Below, piece after piece: positions 32,265-41,190 of a stretch of DNA of 64,000 nucleotides (its first letter is position 1; each line of letters begins with the position of its first letter). Under the pieces are notes generated by a model. It was not told the DNA's origin and made no database searches. It worked only from the letters and a program-made list of their open reading frames with translations. The stretch comes from Alkaliflexus imshenetskii DSM 15055. Lineage in GTDB: Bacteria; Bacteroidota; Bacteroidia; Bacteroidales; Marinilabiliaceae. Location: assembly GCF_000517065.1 (NCBI RefSeq), contig NZ_KI912105.1, positions 3,065,684 to 3,129,683 on the forward strand. The letters are read 5' to 3'. The translations under genes and the position numbers were made by a program.

Positions 32265-33031
32265 AGGGATGCCTGTCGCCTGAATTCTGAACATAAAATG
32301 GCCGTGGCCACACCCACATTCAACGATTCTGAGGTGGGTTCATTGGCCGGATAACTCGGGATGGTTATGCGGTTGGTCACCATCGAACCTATTTCATCCC
32401 GTATACCTTGACCCTCGTTTCCCATTATCAGCAACCCCTGATTTAACAGTTTTGCCTGGTATACATTGTCGCCCTTTAAGAAAGTGCCGTAAACCGGATT
32501 TCCGGTTTCCTTCTTATAGATTTCAATAAAACCGGAAAGATTGGTATAATGTACCCTCACACGGGCAATTGCCCCCATGCTGGATTGAATAACTTTTGGG
32601 TTATACAAATCTGCGGTGTCGGTGCTGCAAACAATATCACCAATACCAAACCAGTCGGCCAGCCTGATTATGGTTCCCAAGTTTCCGGGATCCTGAACAC
32701 CGTCGAGCAGCAGGGTCAGATTATTCTTAATGGCACTATTCTTGAGATGATGTTTGTGTTGAGGAAAGAGACCCAAAACATTTTGTGGTGTTTTTTGCAG
32801 TGATACTTTCTCCAGTTCATCGCGACTCGTGATTACCATCGGGAAATGTTCGGCTACCAGATTTGCAGGTAGCAACCAGGTGTCTGTAGCAACCAGCAAC
32901 TGAGGTGTCATACCTGCTGCCAGCAGGTCTCTGACAATTTTATCGCCTTCGGCCAAAAACAGTCCGTGCACGTCACGTTGTTTTTTTTGTGCCATGGCAG
33001 CAATCAGTTTTTTCTGATTCTTACTTAACAT
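32261..33031 (-). CDS. SpoU/TrmH-type RNA 2'-O-methyltransferase
   Basis: A 256-residue SPOUT methyltransferase. The N-terminal substrate-binding part ('RDVHGLFLAEGDKIVRDLL') is followed by the knotted catalytic domain: 'LLLDGVQDPGNLGTIIRLADWFG', 'IMGNEGQGIRDEI' and 'PTSESLNVGVATAILCSEFRRQ', the three SpoU motifs with the conserved Asn, Glu and Ser/Asn. The target is probably an rRNA 2'-O-ribose, as in RlmB or TrmH relatives; which site cannot be told. It stands divergent to tamL, a pairing often seen in this phylum. Confidence 0.9.
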   Translation of the reverse strand: MLSKNQKKLIAAMAQKKQRDVHGLFLAEGDKIVRDLLAAGMTPQLLVATDTWLLPANLVAEHFPMVITSRDELEKVSLQKTPQNVLGLFPQHKHHLKNSAIKNNLTLLLDGVQDPGNLGTIIRLADWFGIGDIVCSTDTADLYNPKVIQSSMGAIARVRVHYTNLSGFIEIYKKETGNPVYGTFLKGDNVYQAKLLNQGLLIMGNEGQGIRDEIGSMVTNRITIPSYPANEPTSESLNVGVATAILCSEFRRQASL

Positions 33032-33043
33032 GATCTAATTTTT

Positions 33044-33051
33044 TACCTTTG
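33044..33051 (+). promoter_or_regulatory. -7 element for tamL
   Basis: TACCTTTG matches TAnnTTTG, 30 bases before the tamL ATG. No good -33 box is seen at the usual spacing, so the assignment is moderate. Confidence 0.45.
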
Positions 33052-33081
33052 TCTGCAAAAGTAGCAATATTAAGAAGATAA

Positions 33082-35403
33082 ATGATACGTAAAATAGCCG
33101 TAGTTTTCTTGCTTTTTTTATCTATATTCCTGTCTCAACTGGGTTTGCAGGGGTGTAGTTCAACCAAGTATGTTCCCGAGGGGGAACGGCTATTGTCCCG
33201 TGTCCGTATTAATCACGATGCCCGTGACATGTCGCGCGAAGACCTCAAGTTGTATTTGCGCCAACAGGAAAACCTTAGGATTTTGGGCGTTTGGCGATTG
33301 CACCTTGGATTATATAACCTCTCTGGTCGTGACGATTCAAAGGGCTTTAACCGATGGTTACGACGAATAGGTGAAGCTCCCGTTATTTATGACTCCTCAC
33401 TGGTGGATCGCTCCGTTGAACAAATGGGGCTTTATATGCGCAACCGAGGCTATTACCTTGCGCAGGTTAAGGATACTGTTACATTCCCTTCCGACAAAAA
33501 AGCGCGTGTTACCTATAATATCACAGCGGGGCCACGATACAGATTGAATGATCTGTTTTACCGTATCGAAGACTCCACTCTTACCAATCTGGTTCTTAAG
33601 GACACCATAAATACTGCCATGCGCAAGGGCAGGGGATTTACCACAGAAATGCACAACCGCGAACGTGAGCGTATTACTCAAAATTTACGAAATCATGGTT
33701 ATTATAACTTCTCCCGGGAGTACATCTATTTTTTAGCCGATAGTTCTCTTGGAAATTACCGCGTTAATGATACCCTCGTGATTATGAGGCCTCCATTGAA
33801 TGCCACCGGACGCAATCCAGATGGGAACCATGCCAGATACGCCATCCGAAGTGTAGTTTTTCAGGTGGGAGGCGATTCTCAGGAGCTGGCGCGTGAGGAA
33901 GCAACTCTGGGCATTGTTATGGATACCATCTGGCATCAGGGGTATAGAATTGTTTTTGAGGACGAGTTGGATTTTAAACCCGATGTATTGGTAAACAGCA
34001 ATTACATCGTACCCGGAGACATATATCAGGCTGCATTGGTCGAACGAACTCAAATGCTACTGAGCGGATTGAGGATATTTAAATATATCAACATCCGTTT
34101 TCGCGAAGTAGAACATGAAACGGATGAAAATGGAAATAAGATCCTCGACTGTGTGGTTCATGTTGTGCCGGGAAAATTCCAGTCTTATGCGCTTGAAATA
34201 GAGGGCACAAACTCATCCGGGAACCTTGGGGCTGCCGGAAACATCAAGTATCAGCATAAAAACATCTTTAAAGGTGCTGAATTGTTTACCCTGAGCACCC
34301 GTCTGGCTCGTCAGAATCAGTTTGTTGTGCGCAGTGGTACGCGGGAACAGTTTAACACAGCTGAGTATGGAGGAGAAACATCTGTTGTTTTTCCCAAGTT
34401 TATTCTTCCTGCGCGAATCGAGAAGTTTCGGCAGAGATATAATCCAAAAACAACCATCGCCCTGGCATATAATTATCAACGAAGACCCGATTATACCCGA
34501 ACCATCGCCAATGCCCGGATGGGTTACACCTGGCGTGCATCAAGATATAGCAACCATACATTTTTCCCGCTTGATTTTAATCTGGTGAATATTCCCAATG
34601 TAGATCCACGTTTCTGGGATGTTATCAGCAATACATTCCTTCGGTATACTTATGAGGATCACCTTATTGCCAGTTCAAATTACAGCTATCTATACAATCA
34701 GCAGGAACTGGGAACCCGCAATCGGGAATTTTGGTATTTTCGTTACAACGTGGAGTCAGCAGGAAATATTCTGCAACTGTTTTCGCCCTTAACAGAAAAA
34801 AGAGAAGCATACAATACATTCCTTGGTATCCGTTATGCACAATACGTAAAGAGCGATGTGGACTTAAGGTTTCATGATCCAATTGATAGGTTTACCTCAA
34901 TGACCTATCGCTTTTTTGCCGGAGTGGGTGTTCCTTACGGCAATCTGAATGTACTCCCTTTTGAAAAACGTTACTATTCCGGTGGAGCAAATAGCATAAG
35001 GGCCTGGCCGGTGCGCGCACTTGGACCTGGCTCCTACAAGCAGGAGGAGCTTACTTTTTATAACCAGACTGCCGATATTAAGCTCGAACTTAATGTGGAG
35101 TATCGTTTTCCGCTGTTTTGGCTCCTCGAAGGCGCCCTCTTTCTGGATGCCGGAAATATATGGGATTTAAGACGCGGAGTAAGTAGCGAGGGACTCTTCA
35201 AATTTGATGAGTTCTATAAGCAGTTAGCTCTGGGTACAGGGTTTGGAACACGCTTCGATTTTAAATATTTCATCTTCCGTATCGATACCGGGCTTAAGCT
35301 CCATGATCCGGCGGCGCCTTCTGGTGAGAGGTGGATTCCATTTGCGCGTCCATATATATGGAACGATGTAGGTTTTAATTTTGCCATTGGTTATCCGTTC
35401 TGA
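33082..35403 (+). CDS. tamL: TamA-like lipidated outer membrane assembly protein TamL
   Basis: A 773-residue Omp85-superfamily protein. The N-terminus is a lipoprotein signal ('FLSQLGLQGCSSTKYVPEGE'), which sets TamL apart from BamA. Two to three POTRA-like modules follow ('YVPEGERLLSRVRINHDAR', 'VTYNITAGPRYRLNDLFYRI' and 'KILDCVVHVVPGKFQSYALEIEG'), then a C-terminal barrel with 'LPFEKRYYSGGANSIRAWPVRALGPG', the conserved (V/I)RGF-like lid turn, and the end 'GFNFAIGYPF' with terminal Phe. It would insert or move outer-membrane components. TamB is not next to it. It is separated from the fba gene by a bidirectional terminator. Confidence 0.92.
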   Translation: MIRKIAVVFLLFLSIFLSQLGLQGCSSTKYVPEGERLLSRVRINHDARDMSREDLKLYLRQQENLRILGVWRLHLGLYNLSGRDDSKGFNRWLRRIGEAPVIYDSSLVDRSVEQMGLYMRNRGYYLAQVKDTVTFPSDKKARVTYNITAGPRYRLNDLFYRIEDSTLTNLVLKDTINTAMRKGRGFTTEMHNRERERITQNLRNHGYYNFSREYIYFLADSSLGNYRVNDTLVIMRPPLNATGRNPDGNHARYAIRSVVFQVGGDSQELAREEATLGIVMDTIWHQGYRIVFEDELDFKPDVLVNSNYIVPGDIYQAALVERTQMLLSGLRIFKYINIRFREVEHETDENGNKILDCVVHVVPGKFQSYALEIEGTNSSGNLGAAGNIKYQHKNIFKGAELFTLSTRLARQNQFVVRSGTREQFNTAEYGGETSVVFPKFILPARIEKFRQRYNPKTTIALAYNYQRRPDYTRTIANARMGYTWRASRYSNHTFFPLDFNLVNIPNVDPRFWDVISNTFLRYTYEDHLIASSNYSYLYNQQELGTRNREFWYFRYNVESAGNILQLFSPLTEKREAYNTFLGIRYAQYVKSDVDLRFHDPIDRFTSMTYRFFAGVGVPYGNLNVLPFEKRYYSGGANSIRAWPVRALGPGSYKQEELTFYNQTADIKLELNVEYRFPLFWLLEGALFLDAGNIWDLRRGVSSEGLFKFDEFYKQLALGTGFGTRFDFKYFIFRIDTGLKLHDPAAPSGERWIPFARPYIWNDVGFNFAIGYPF

Positions 35404-35415
35404 TACCACACAAAA

Positions 35416-35447
35416 AAAACCGCCTTCAAAATATTGAAGGCGGTTTT
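35416..35447. terminator. Bidirectional terminator between tamL and fba
   Basis: AAAACCGCCTTCAA (35416-35429) and TTGAAGGCGGTTTT (35434-35447) pair perfectly around a 4-base loop, with A and T tracts on either side. Confidence 0.93.
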
Positions 35448-35466
35448 GTATATGTAAGCTATTTTA

Positions 35467-36462
35467 TTAAGCTTTACCTGCAGAACCAAGCACGTTGATG
35501 TTTTTGTGCTTGTAAAGTTCTTTCAGAACATCGCGGGCAGGACCTAAATATTTACGTGGGTCAAATTCTCCCGGATTTTCAGCCATTACTTTGCGGATGG
35601 CAGCAGTCATTGCCAGGCGACCATCAGAGTCGATATTGATTTTACATACTGCTGATTTAGCAGCTTTGCGCAACCACTCTTCTGGAATACCAACGGCACT
35701 TTTTACTGAACCGCCATATTTGTTGATGGTATCAACATGCTCCTGAGGTACCGACGATGCGCCGTGAAGCACAATGGGGAAACCAGGAATACGTTTCTCA
35801 ATCTCTTCCAAAATGTCGAAACGAAGCATTGGGGGAACAAGTTTTCCATCAGCATCAACAGTACACTGAGCTGGTGTGAATTTGTGTGCACCGTGCGAAG
35901 TACCAATTGAAATTGCCAATGAGTCAACGCCAGTACGTTTTACAAAATCTTCAACCTCTTCAGGACGGGTATATGTAGAGTGCTCAGCAACCACATCGTC
36001 TTCCACTCCGGCAAGCACTCCCAATTCGCCTTCAACAGATACGCCATGTGCGTGTGCGTACTCAACTACTTTTTTAGTTAGGGCAACGTTCTCTTCGTAT
36101 GAGTGGTGTGAACCATCAATCATTACTGATGAAAATCCGGCATCAATACACTCTTTGCATAGTTCGAATGAATCACCATGGTCAAGGTGAAGCACGATGG
36201 GTATTTCGCAACCCAATTCTTTCACAAATTCAACAGCTCCTTTGGCCATATTACGCAATAGAGTAGCGTTGGCATATTTACGGGCACCTGATGATACCTG
36301 AAGAATCACCGGAGATTTGGTCTCCACGCAAGCCATAAGGATTGACTGGAGTTGCTCCAGGTTGTTGAAGTTGTAGGCCGGGATGGCATAACCGCCGGCT
36401 ACGGCTTTAGCAAACAGTTCTTTGCTGTTAGCCAGGCCTAACTCTTTGTAATTAATTGCCAT
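35467..36462 (-). CDS. fba: Class II fructose-1,6-bisphosphate aldolase
   Basis: A 331-residue zinc aldolase of glycolysis and gluconeogenesis, cleaving fructose 1,6-bisphosphate to the two triose phosphates. Zinc-binding and catalytic segments are 'VLHLDHGDSFELCKECIDAG' (catalytic Asp, first His), 'GELGVLAGVEDD', 'ISIGTSHGAHKF' and 'VLHGASSVPQEHVDTINKYGG'. Length and layout match the type B class II enzymes usual in Bacteroidota. It stands divergent to the NSS symporter gene and has its own promoter (36527-36557). Confidence 0.95.
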   Translation of the reverse strand: MAINYKELGLANSKELFAKAVAGGYAIPAYNFNNLEQLQSILMACVETKSPVILQVSSGARKYANATLLRNMAKGAVEFVKELGCEIPIVLHLDHGDSFELCKECIDAGFSSVMIDGSHHSYEENVALTKKVVEYAHAHGVSVEGELGVLAGVEDDVVAEHSTYTRPEEVEDFVKRTGVDSLAISIGTSHGAHKFTPAQCTVDADGKLVPPMLRFDILEEIEKRIPGFPIVLHGASSVPQEHVDTINKYGGSVKSAVGIPEEWLRKAAKSAVCKINIDSDGRLAMTAAIRKVMAENPGEFDPRKYLGPARDVLKELYKHKNINVLGSAGKA

Positions 36463-36526
36463 TTTTTTTATTGTTTAATTGTTGGTTTTAAAGAATCCTG
36501 AATCTTACTTGTCGTAAAATCAGATA

Positions 36527-36557
36527 CAAAAATAGTCATTGATATGAACTTTTACAA
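36527..36557 (-). promoter_or_regulatory. fba promoter
   Basis: On the minus strand TTG (36555-36557) is followed after 20 bases by TATTTTTG (36527-36534), a match to TAnnTTTG. Transcription would begin near 36520 and give a leader of about 58 bases. Confidence 0.65.
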
Positions 36558-36582
36558 TTTTTGCTCACCAGGAGTGGCGGAG

Positions 36583-36612
36583 TTGTGATTCTATAAGTAA
36601 AATTTAACTTTG
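36583..36612 (+). promoter_or_regulatory. Plus-strand promoter upstream of the NSS symporter
   Basis: TTG (36583-36585), 19 bases, TAACTTTG (36605-36612), the exact phylum spacing and consensus. It is 165 bases before the symporter ATG, so the transcript has a long leader. A second -7-like TATTTTTG at 36652-36659 lies nearer the gene, with a 16-base gap to TTTG. Confidence 0.55.
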
Positions 36613-36777
36613 TATGTGAATTTTTCTCATTTTTGCCGTAAAAATTAACATTATTTTTGCAGTCTGTCAGAGAGTTGAAAAATCCGGCTTTGGATTTCAT
36701 GCCGGTTATATTTTTTTAGATGTTTATTCATGGTGTTTGTCTCTTCGAAAACACGAAAGTTAATTCATAAATAGCGC

Positions 36778-38109
36778 ATGGCTGATAACAATCAATTAAA
36801 TAGCAGAGATAGTTTTTCAAGTAAGTTTGGCGTAATTGCTGCCGCGGCAGGTTCAGCAGTGGGTCTGGGCAATATCTGGCGGTTTCCGTATGTGGCAGGC
36901 GAAAATGGGGGAGGTGCATTCCTTCTGCTTAATCTGGCCTTTATTCTCGCTATAGGTGTGCCGGTAATGCTTTCCGAATTGCTCATCGGACGAAAAGCAC
37001 AACTAAATATTTTTGGTGCATTTCGAAAACTTGCTCCCGGTAAACCATGGTATTTGGTTGGCCTGATGGGGGTTGGTGCAGCATTTATGATTCTTTCATT
37101 CTATGCGGTAGTTGCTGGGTGGACGCTCGAATATTCATTCTATGCTCTTCGCAATGAGTTTGCAGGGAAATCGGCCGAGGAACTTTCGTTAATTTTCGAC
37201 AAGCTTACAGGGGCAACCTGGCGCCCGGTTGTATTTATGCTCATTTTCATGGCAATTTCTGCGCTGATTGTACGCTCCGGTGTGAAGAAAGGCATTGAGC
37301 GATATACAAAAATATTAATGCCGCTTTTACTGGTTATCATAATTGGTCTGGCCATCCGTTCGCTTACCCTCGAAGGTGCCTATGCAGGCCTTGAATTTCT
37401 CTTTCGGCCTGATTTTTCTGCCATTGATGCCAATACTGTTCTTGAGGCGCTGGGTCAGGCTTTCTTTTCGCTTAGCTTAGGAATGGGGGTTATGGCTACT
37501 TATGGTTCATATATCAAAAAGTCTGAATCACTGGGGCAGACGGCCATTTCTGTCTCGTTGACAGATACCTTTATCGCGGTGTTGGCGGGTGTGGCAATTT
37601 TTCCAGCAGTTTTTGCATTTGGAATAGAACCCGGCGCTGGTCCCGGGCTGGTATTTGTTACACTTCCAGGCATTTTCAATCAGATGGTGGGAGGTTATTT
37701 CTTTGCTGTCTTCTTTTTTGTCTTACTCGTTATTGCAGCCCTCACCTCCTCAATCTCGCTGCTTGAGGTTGTTGTTGCCTATTTTGTTGAAGAGCTTAAG
37801 ATGAAAAGGCCTGTTGCAACATGGGTGGCTGCAGGTATCATGTCGCTGCTTGGGGTGTTGTGCGCATTAAATGGTGCAATTTTCAATCTTTTTGATAAAA
37901 CGTCATCAAACATTCTTTTGCCATTAGGCGGTCTGTTTATTGTCATTTTTGTTGGATGGTTTCTCGGAAAACGCGTCGTTAAAGCGGAACTTGAAGCCGA
38001 TGGTCGTGTCGCCTTTTACTTCAAGATGTTTGTACCTGTAATCAGGTTCCTTGCACCCATCGCTATAGCATTGGTTTTTCTGAATGGTATAGGATTGTTA
38101 AAGTTTTAG
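36778..38109 (+). CDS. Sodium-dependent symporter of the NSS (SNF) family
   Basis: A 443-residue inner-membrane transporter with eleven to twelve hydrophobic segments. The sodium and substrate motif 'AAAGSAVGLGNIWRFPYVAGENGGGAFLLL' (residues 21-50) is the NSS family signature, and 'GQAFFSLSLGMGVMATYGSYI' is TM6 region. The family imports amino acids (LeuT, TnaT, MhsT) with sodium; the substrate here cannot be told. The first TM segment after the cytosolic head is intact, and the length is normal for bacterial members. It is next to a promoter directed away from fba. Confidence 0.92.
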   Translation: MADNNQLNSRDSFSSKFGVIAAAAGSAVGLGNIWRFPYVAGENGGGAFLLLNLAFILAIGVPVMLSELLIGRKAQLNIFGAFRKLAPGKPWYLVGLMGVGAAFMILSFYAVVAGWTLEYSFYALRNEFAGKSAEELSLIFDKLTGATWRPVVFMLIFMAISALIVRSGVKKGIERYTKILMPLLLVIIIGLAIRSLTLEGAYAGLEFLFRPDFSAIDANTVLEALGQAFFSLSLGMGVMATYGSYIKKSESLGQTAISVSLTDTFIAVLAGVAIFPAVFAFGIEPGAGPGLVFVTLPGIFNQMVGGYFFAVFFFVLLVIAALTSSISLLEVVVAYFVEELKMKRPVATWVAAGIMSLLGVLCALNGAIFNLFDKTSSNILLPLGGLFIVIFVGWFLGKRVVKAELEADGRVAFYFKMFVPVIRFLAPIAIALVFLNGIGLLKF

Positions 38110-38157
38110 GTGCTTGACATTCTAATGCTTAGTGCATAATATTGTGCTAAAAAATGC

Positions 38158-39228
38158 ATGTGGAAAGATTACTTTTCGTTCACAGCTAAAGAGCAACGCG
38201 GTATATTGATTCTTTGTACTTTGATATTGTTACTTACCGGCACCCGCTTTATGTTACCGGTGGTAATGAGTAGCAATCACCACCTTGCCATCACAAGGGA
38301 TTCATTACCGGCTTTCCAACCCATATCGATGGTTGTGGAATCAATCGGCATGTCCGATGTGCTTGAGACCCGGCTTTATATGTTTAACCCCAACGAGGTG
38401 AGTTATAGGGAGCTTATCGGTTTTGGTGTGCCCGCATCAGCTGCCGGAAATTGGGTTCGGTATCTCGAAAGAGGTGGTCGTTTTCGCTCAAAATCCGACA
38501 TCGGGAGAGTCTATGGTATGGATTATGCGGTGCTTGAGCGCATTTCCCCATTTATGGCTTTTGAGATTGATAATGAGGTTTCAATGAGCGCACACACCAA
38601 TAGAGTGGCTGATTTTCATCTTGATCTCAACCGTGCCGACTCTCTAACGGTTGATGGATTGGCCTGGAGTAAACCCATGCGCGATACCTTAATGGTATGG
38701 CAAAAAACACACTGGTTTCCGCAGCGATACGCTTCAGTACGTTTAAAAGCCTGGACGTTGGATTCGTTAATTGCGGTTAAACCCACTTTACAAATACGCA
38801 ATGCTTACAGGGCATCAAATACTTTTACAATTGGAATTAATACAGCAGACACTGCCGATTGGGCCAGTTTGCGAGGTATAGGGCCGGTATTGAGCCGTCG
38901 TATTGTGGCTTACCGAAAGGCGCTGGGTGGTTTTGTTTCTATTGAGCAGATTGGCGAAGTGGAGGGCATCTCACCTGTGCTTTTGAATGATTTGAAGGCC
39001 AGATTGACACTGGATACATTACCAGTTACCACCATTAATATTAATACCGCTTCAGTAAGAAGGCTGCGTGATCATCCATACCTGGATTTTTATCAGGCAA
39101 AGGCCATTGTCGATTTCAGAAATGAGAATGGTAAGTTAAAAAGTACTGAACAGATCATGAGAATAAAGTCGCTCGAAAGTGCTGACTGGGACAGGTTATT
39201 ACCATATTTAAGTGTTGCAGAAGATTGA
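38158..39228 (+). CDS. Membrane-anchored helix-hairpin-helix (ComEA-like) protein
   Basis: A 356-residue protein with one N-terminal membrane segment (residues about 14-34, 'GILILCTLILLLTGTRFML') and three helix-hairpin-helix segments: 'FNPNEVSYRELIGFGVPASA', 'INTADTADWASLRGIGPVLSRRIVAYR' and 'NINTASVRRLRDHPYLDFYQAKAIVDFR'. Such proteins bind DNA without sequence preference and resemble ComEA, which draws DNA through the envelope during natural transformation. The likely location is the periplasmic face. It follows the symporter by 48 bases. Function is inferred from the domain only. Confidence 0.82.
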   Translation: MWKDYFSFTAKEQRGILILCTLILLLTGTRFMLPVVMSSNHHLAITRDSLPAFQPISMVVESIGMSDVLETRLYMFNPNEVSYRELIGFGVPASAAGNWVRYLERGGRFRSKSDIGRVYGMDYAVLERISPFMAFEIDNEVSMSAHTNRVADFHLDLNRADSLTVDGLAWSKPMRDTLMVWQKTHWFPQRYASVRLKAWTLDSLIAVKPTLQIRNAYRASNTFTIGINTADTADWASLRGIGPVLSRRIVAYRKALGGFVSIEQIGEVEGISPVLLNDLKARLTLDTLPVTTININTASVRRLRDHPYLDFYQAKAIVDFRNENGKLKSTEQIMRIKSLESADWDRLLPYLSVAED

Positions 39229-39339
39229 ATGTTATCCGATTTAAAAAAAAGATGATGCAAAATTTGCCATAATCCCGAAACTTCATTTTCTTTGCAACCT
39301 GAAAAAAAGAAGTGAATGGCTTTTTTTGATTTTCTGTTA

Positions 39340-39368
39340 TTGGAATCATTTTTAAAGTTGTACATTTG
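39340..39368 (+). promoter_or_regulatory. rpsU promoter
   Basis: TTG at 39340-39342, then 18 bases, then TACATTTG (39361-39368), a perfect TAnnTTTG. Transcription would start near 39375, 26 bases before rpsU. Confidence 0.7.
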
Positions 39369-39400
39369 CAAGCCCGAAAAAAATATTAAAAACAAAAGTT

Positions 39401-39592
39401 ATGATAGTTGTACCCATCAAGGAAGGCGAAAACATTGAAAGAGCTTTGAAGAAATTCAAAAGGAAGTTTGAGAAAACAGGAACAATGCGTGAATTGCGTT
39501 CACGTCAGGCTTTCACAAAGCCTTCTGTAGTTAACAGAGAGCAAAAAAAGAAAGCGATCTACATTCAGCAGCTGCAACGCGAAGAAGAATAG
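39401..39592 (+). CDS. rpsU: 30S ribosomal protein S21
   Basis: A 63-residue basic protein with the S21 pattern 'PIKEGENIERALKKFKRKFEKTGTMRELRSRQAF' and a tail 'KPSVVNREQKKKAIYIQQL'. S21 joins the small subunit late and in Bacteroidota helps hide the anti-Shine-Dalgarno end of 16S rRNA. It precedes the Xer recombinase by 90 bases. Start at the ATG 39401 follows an A-rich leader. Confidence 0.96.
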   Translation: MIVVPIKEGENIERALKKFKRKFEKTGTMRELRSRQAFTKPSVVNREQKKKAIYIQQLQREEE

Positions 39593-39684
39593 TTCGCTAC
39601 ATAATTTTTAAAAAAGTGTCTTACTTTTCTCCTTTTTTTTCTTACATTCGTAAGGAAGAGGAGACAAGTAAGACATTTTTGTAC

Positions 39685-40569
39685 ATGCATCATACAGACA
39701 CGTTTCTGCAATATCTGACATACGAAAAGCGGTGTTCGCCACATACCGTTACTGCTTATGAGGGCGATTTAAAACAGTTTTTCGACTTTTTGGGGAGCGA
39801 TGAACTCTCGCTTCTGGCATCTGTGCGCCCAAAGCAAATACGGAACTGGGTTATTGACATGAGCAATAAGGGGCTGAGCTCACGTTCCATCCATCGAAAA
39901 ATATCCTCCTTAAAAACATTTTACAAACACCTTCAGGTTCAGGAGTTGGTCGATAATAATCCGGCCACCCTTGTAACTCTTCCAAAAATACCAAAAAAAC
40001 TTCCGACCTTTGTGCAGGAGAAGGATATGGATTTTTTATTGGATCAGGTTGATTTTGGACAAGACTATGAAGGTGTACGCAACAAGTTGATTCTGGAGTT
40101 GTTTTACGGAACAGGCATGCGGTTGTCAGAGTTGGTGGGTTTACACAACCGCGATGTTGATCTTTCAGCCGGATTGGTCAAGGTGTTGGGCAAACGAAAT
40201 AAGGAACGCCTAATCCCACTCACCAACGAGGCCATCCTCATGTTTAAGCGGTACAATGTAGTGAAGCAGGCAACTTTTGGTGGCGATTCGCCTCAATGGA
40301 TATTTCTTACATCAAGCGGTAATCCTATATATCACAAATTGGTTTACCGAATCGTCAACGCCTCGCTTCATTTGGCTACTACCATGCAGAAAAAAAGTCC
40401 GCACGTGCTGCGTCATACTTTTGCAACCGTACTCCTGAATCGGGGAGCCGATATAAATGCAATTAAAGAACTGCTTGGCCATTCAAACCTGAATGCCACT
40501 CAGATATATACACACAATACTTTTAAGCAATTAAACGCTATTTATAAACAAGCTCATCCGCGAGCTTAA
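39685..40569 (+). CDS. Tyrosine recombinase of the XerC/XerD family
   Basis: A 294-residue site-specific recombinase. The N-terminal SAM-like core-binding domain ('FLQYLTYEKRCSPHTVTAYEGDLKQFFDF') precedes the catalytic domain, with catalytic Arg in 'GTGMRLSELVGL', 'HVLRHTFATVLLNRGADINAIKELLGHSNL' (His-x-x-Arg and the second His) and the nucleophile Tyr in 'ATQIYTHNTF'. Xer proteins resolve chromosome dimers at dif. The ATG at 39685 is preferred over a frame from 39616. rpsU, xer, hpf in this order is a usual Bacteroidota cluster. Confidence 0.92.
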   Translation: MHHTDTFLQYLTYEKRCSPHTVTAYEGDLKQFFDFLGSDELSLLASVRPKQIRNWVIDMSNKGLSSRSIHRKISSLKTFYKHLQVQELVDNNPATLVTLPKIPKKLPTFVQEKDMDFLLDQVDFGQDYEGVRNKLILELFYGTGMRLSELVGLHNRDVDLSAGLVKVLGKRNKERLIPLTNEAILMFKRYNVVKQATFGGDSPQWIFLTSSGNPIYHKLVYRIVNASLHLATTMQKKSPHVLRHTFATVLLNRGADINAIKELLGHSNLNATQIYTHNTFKQLNAIYKQAHPRA

Positions 40570-40587
40570 AATAAAGGAGGAGTGATT

Positions 40588-40887
40588 ATGAACATAACGA
40601 TTCAATCCGTGCACTTTGATGCTGCAGATCATCTGGAAGATTTCATCAACCAGAAAGTAGGAAAACTGGATCAGTATTTTGATGGGATTTTAGGCGCTGA
40701 AGTCATTTTGCGGCTCGACAAATCTGAAACGCTGGAGAACAAGGTGGCCGAAATCACACTTGACATTCCAGGTAACAAAGCCTTTGCTAAAAAGCAGAAT
40801 AAAACTTTTGAAGAGGCCGTAGATTTGGCTTGCGAAGCCCTGCGTAAACAACTGGTTAAACGCAAAGAAAAGATTAAAGCCAAATAA
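40588..40887 (+). CDS. Ribosome hibernation promoting factor (HPF/YfiA family)
   Basis: A 99-residue short HPF-type protein: 'MNITIQSVHFDAADHLEDFINQKVGKLDQYFDGI', 'EVILRLDKSETLENKVAEITLDIPGN', 'KTFEEAVDLACEALRKQLVKRKEKI'. It binds the ribosomal decoding site in stationary phase. AAAGGAGG ends 7 bases before the ATG at 40588, a rather clear Shine-Dalgarno sequence for this phylum, which is why I prefer it to GTG 40582. It is the last protein gene before the tRNA-tuf unit. Confidence 0.93.
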   Translation: MNITIQSVHFDAADHLEDFINQKVGKLDQYFDGILGAEVILRLDKSETLENKVAEITLDIPGNKAFAKKQNKTFEEAVDLACEALRKQLVKRKEKIKAK

Positions 40888-40907
40888 ACTAAAAAAGAAT
40901 TCAATAT

Positions 40908-40938
40908 TTTGTGTTGTTTGAAAAATATTATACATTTG
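40908..40938 (+). promoter_or_regulatory. Textbook Bacteroidota promoter TTTG-N19-TACATTTG
   Basis: TTTG at 40908-40911, exactly 19 bases, then TACATTTG at 40931-40938. No protein gene follows for over 450 bases; downstream lies a hairpin-rich segment ending in a T run, then tRNAs with their own -7 element. Confidence 0.72.
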
Positions 40939-40944
40939 CACACC

Positions 40945-41128
40945 ATTTTTAGTGTATAAGCTATAAAATGAATGCTTCAATAGGCTGGTTATCAAAGGTG
41001 ATCAGCCTATTGAAATGAAATAAAGGTTGGTTTTTAATTGGCCTGATTCGCTTTAAGTGTTTGTAAATAAGCGAAATCAGGGTTTGGTCAAAATTTGGAT
41101 TGCACAATGCCGCAGGAGGCGTTTTTTT
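40945..41128 (+). ncRNA. Candidate structured small RNA of about 180 nt
   Basis: Starting about 7 bases after a near-perfect promoter, the segment contains: a hairpin with perfect 12-bp arms TTCAATAGGCTG (40976-40987) and CAGCCTATTGAA (41003-41014) plus an inner ATCA/TGAT; a second hairpin CCTGATTCGCTT (41042-41053) with AAGCGAAATCAGG (41069-41081, one bulge); and a small stem at about 41106-41123 followed by seven T (41122-41128). No open frame of note. A separate -7 box serves the tRNAs after it. It could also be only a structured 5' leader of the tRNA-tuf transcript. I do not recognise 6S, tmRNA, RNase P or SRP RNA in it. Confidence 0.4.
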
Positions 41129-41165
41129 AAACAGTTGTTTTTGAGTTTTTTTGCATTAAATTCAT

Positions 41166-41173
41166 TAACTTTG
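41166..41173 (+). promoter_or_regulatory. -7 element for the tRNA-Gly/tRNA-Thr/tuf transcript
   Basis: TAACTTTG matches TAnnTTTG, 17 bases before tRNA-Gly. The nearest TTTG (41140-41143) is 22 bases upstream. Confidence 0.5.
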
Positions 41174-41190
41174 TAGGCTTTAAAAATAAT

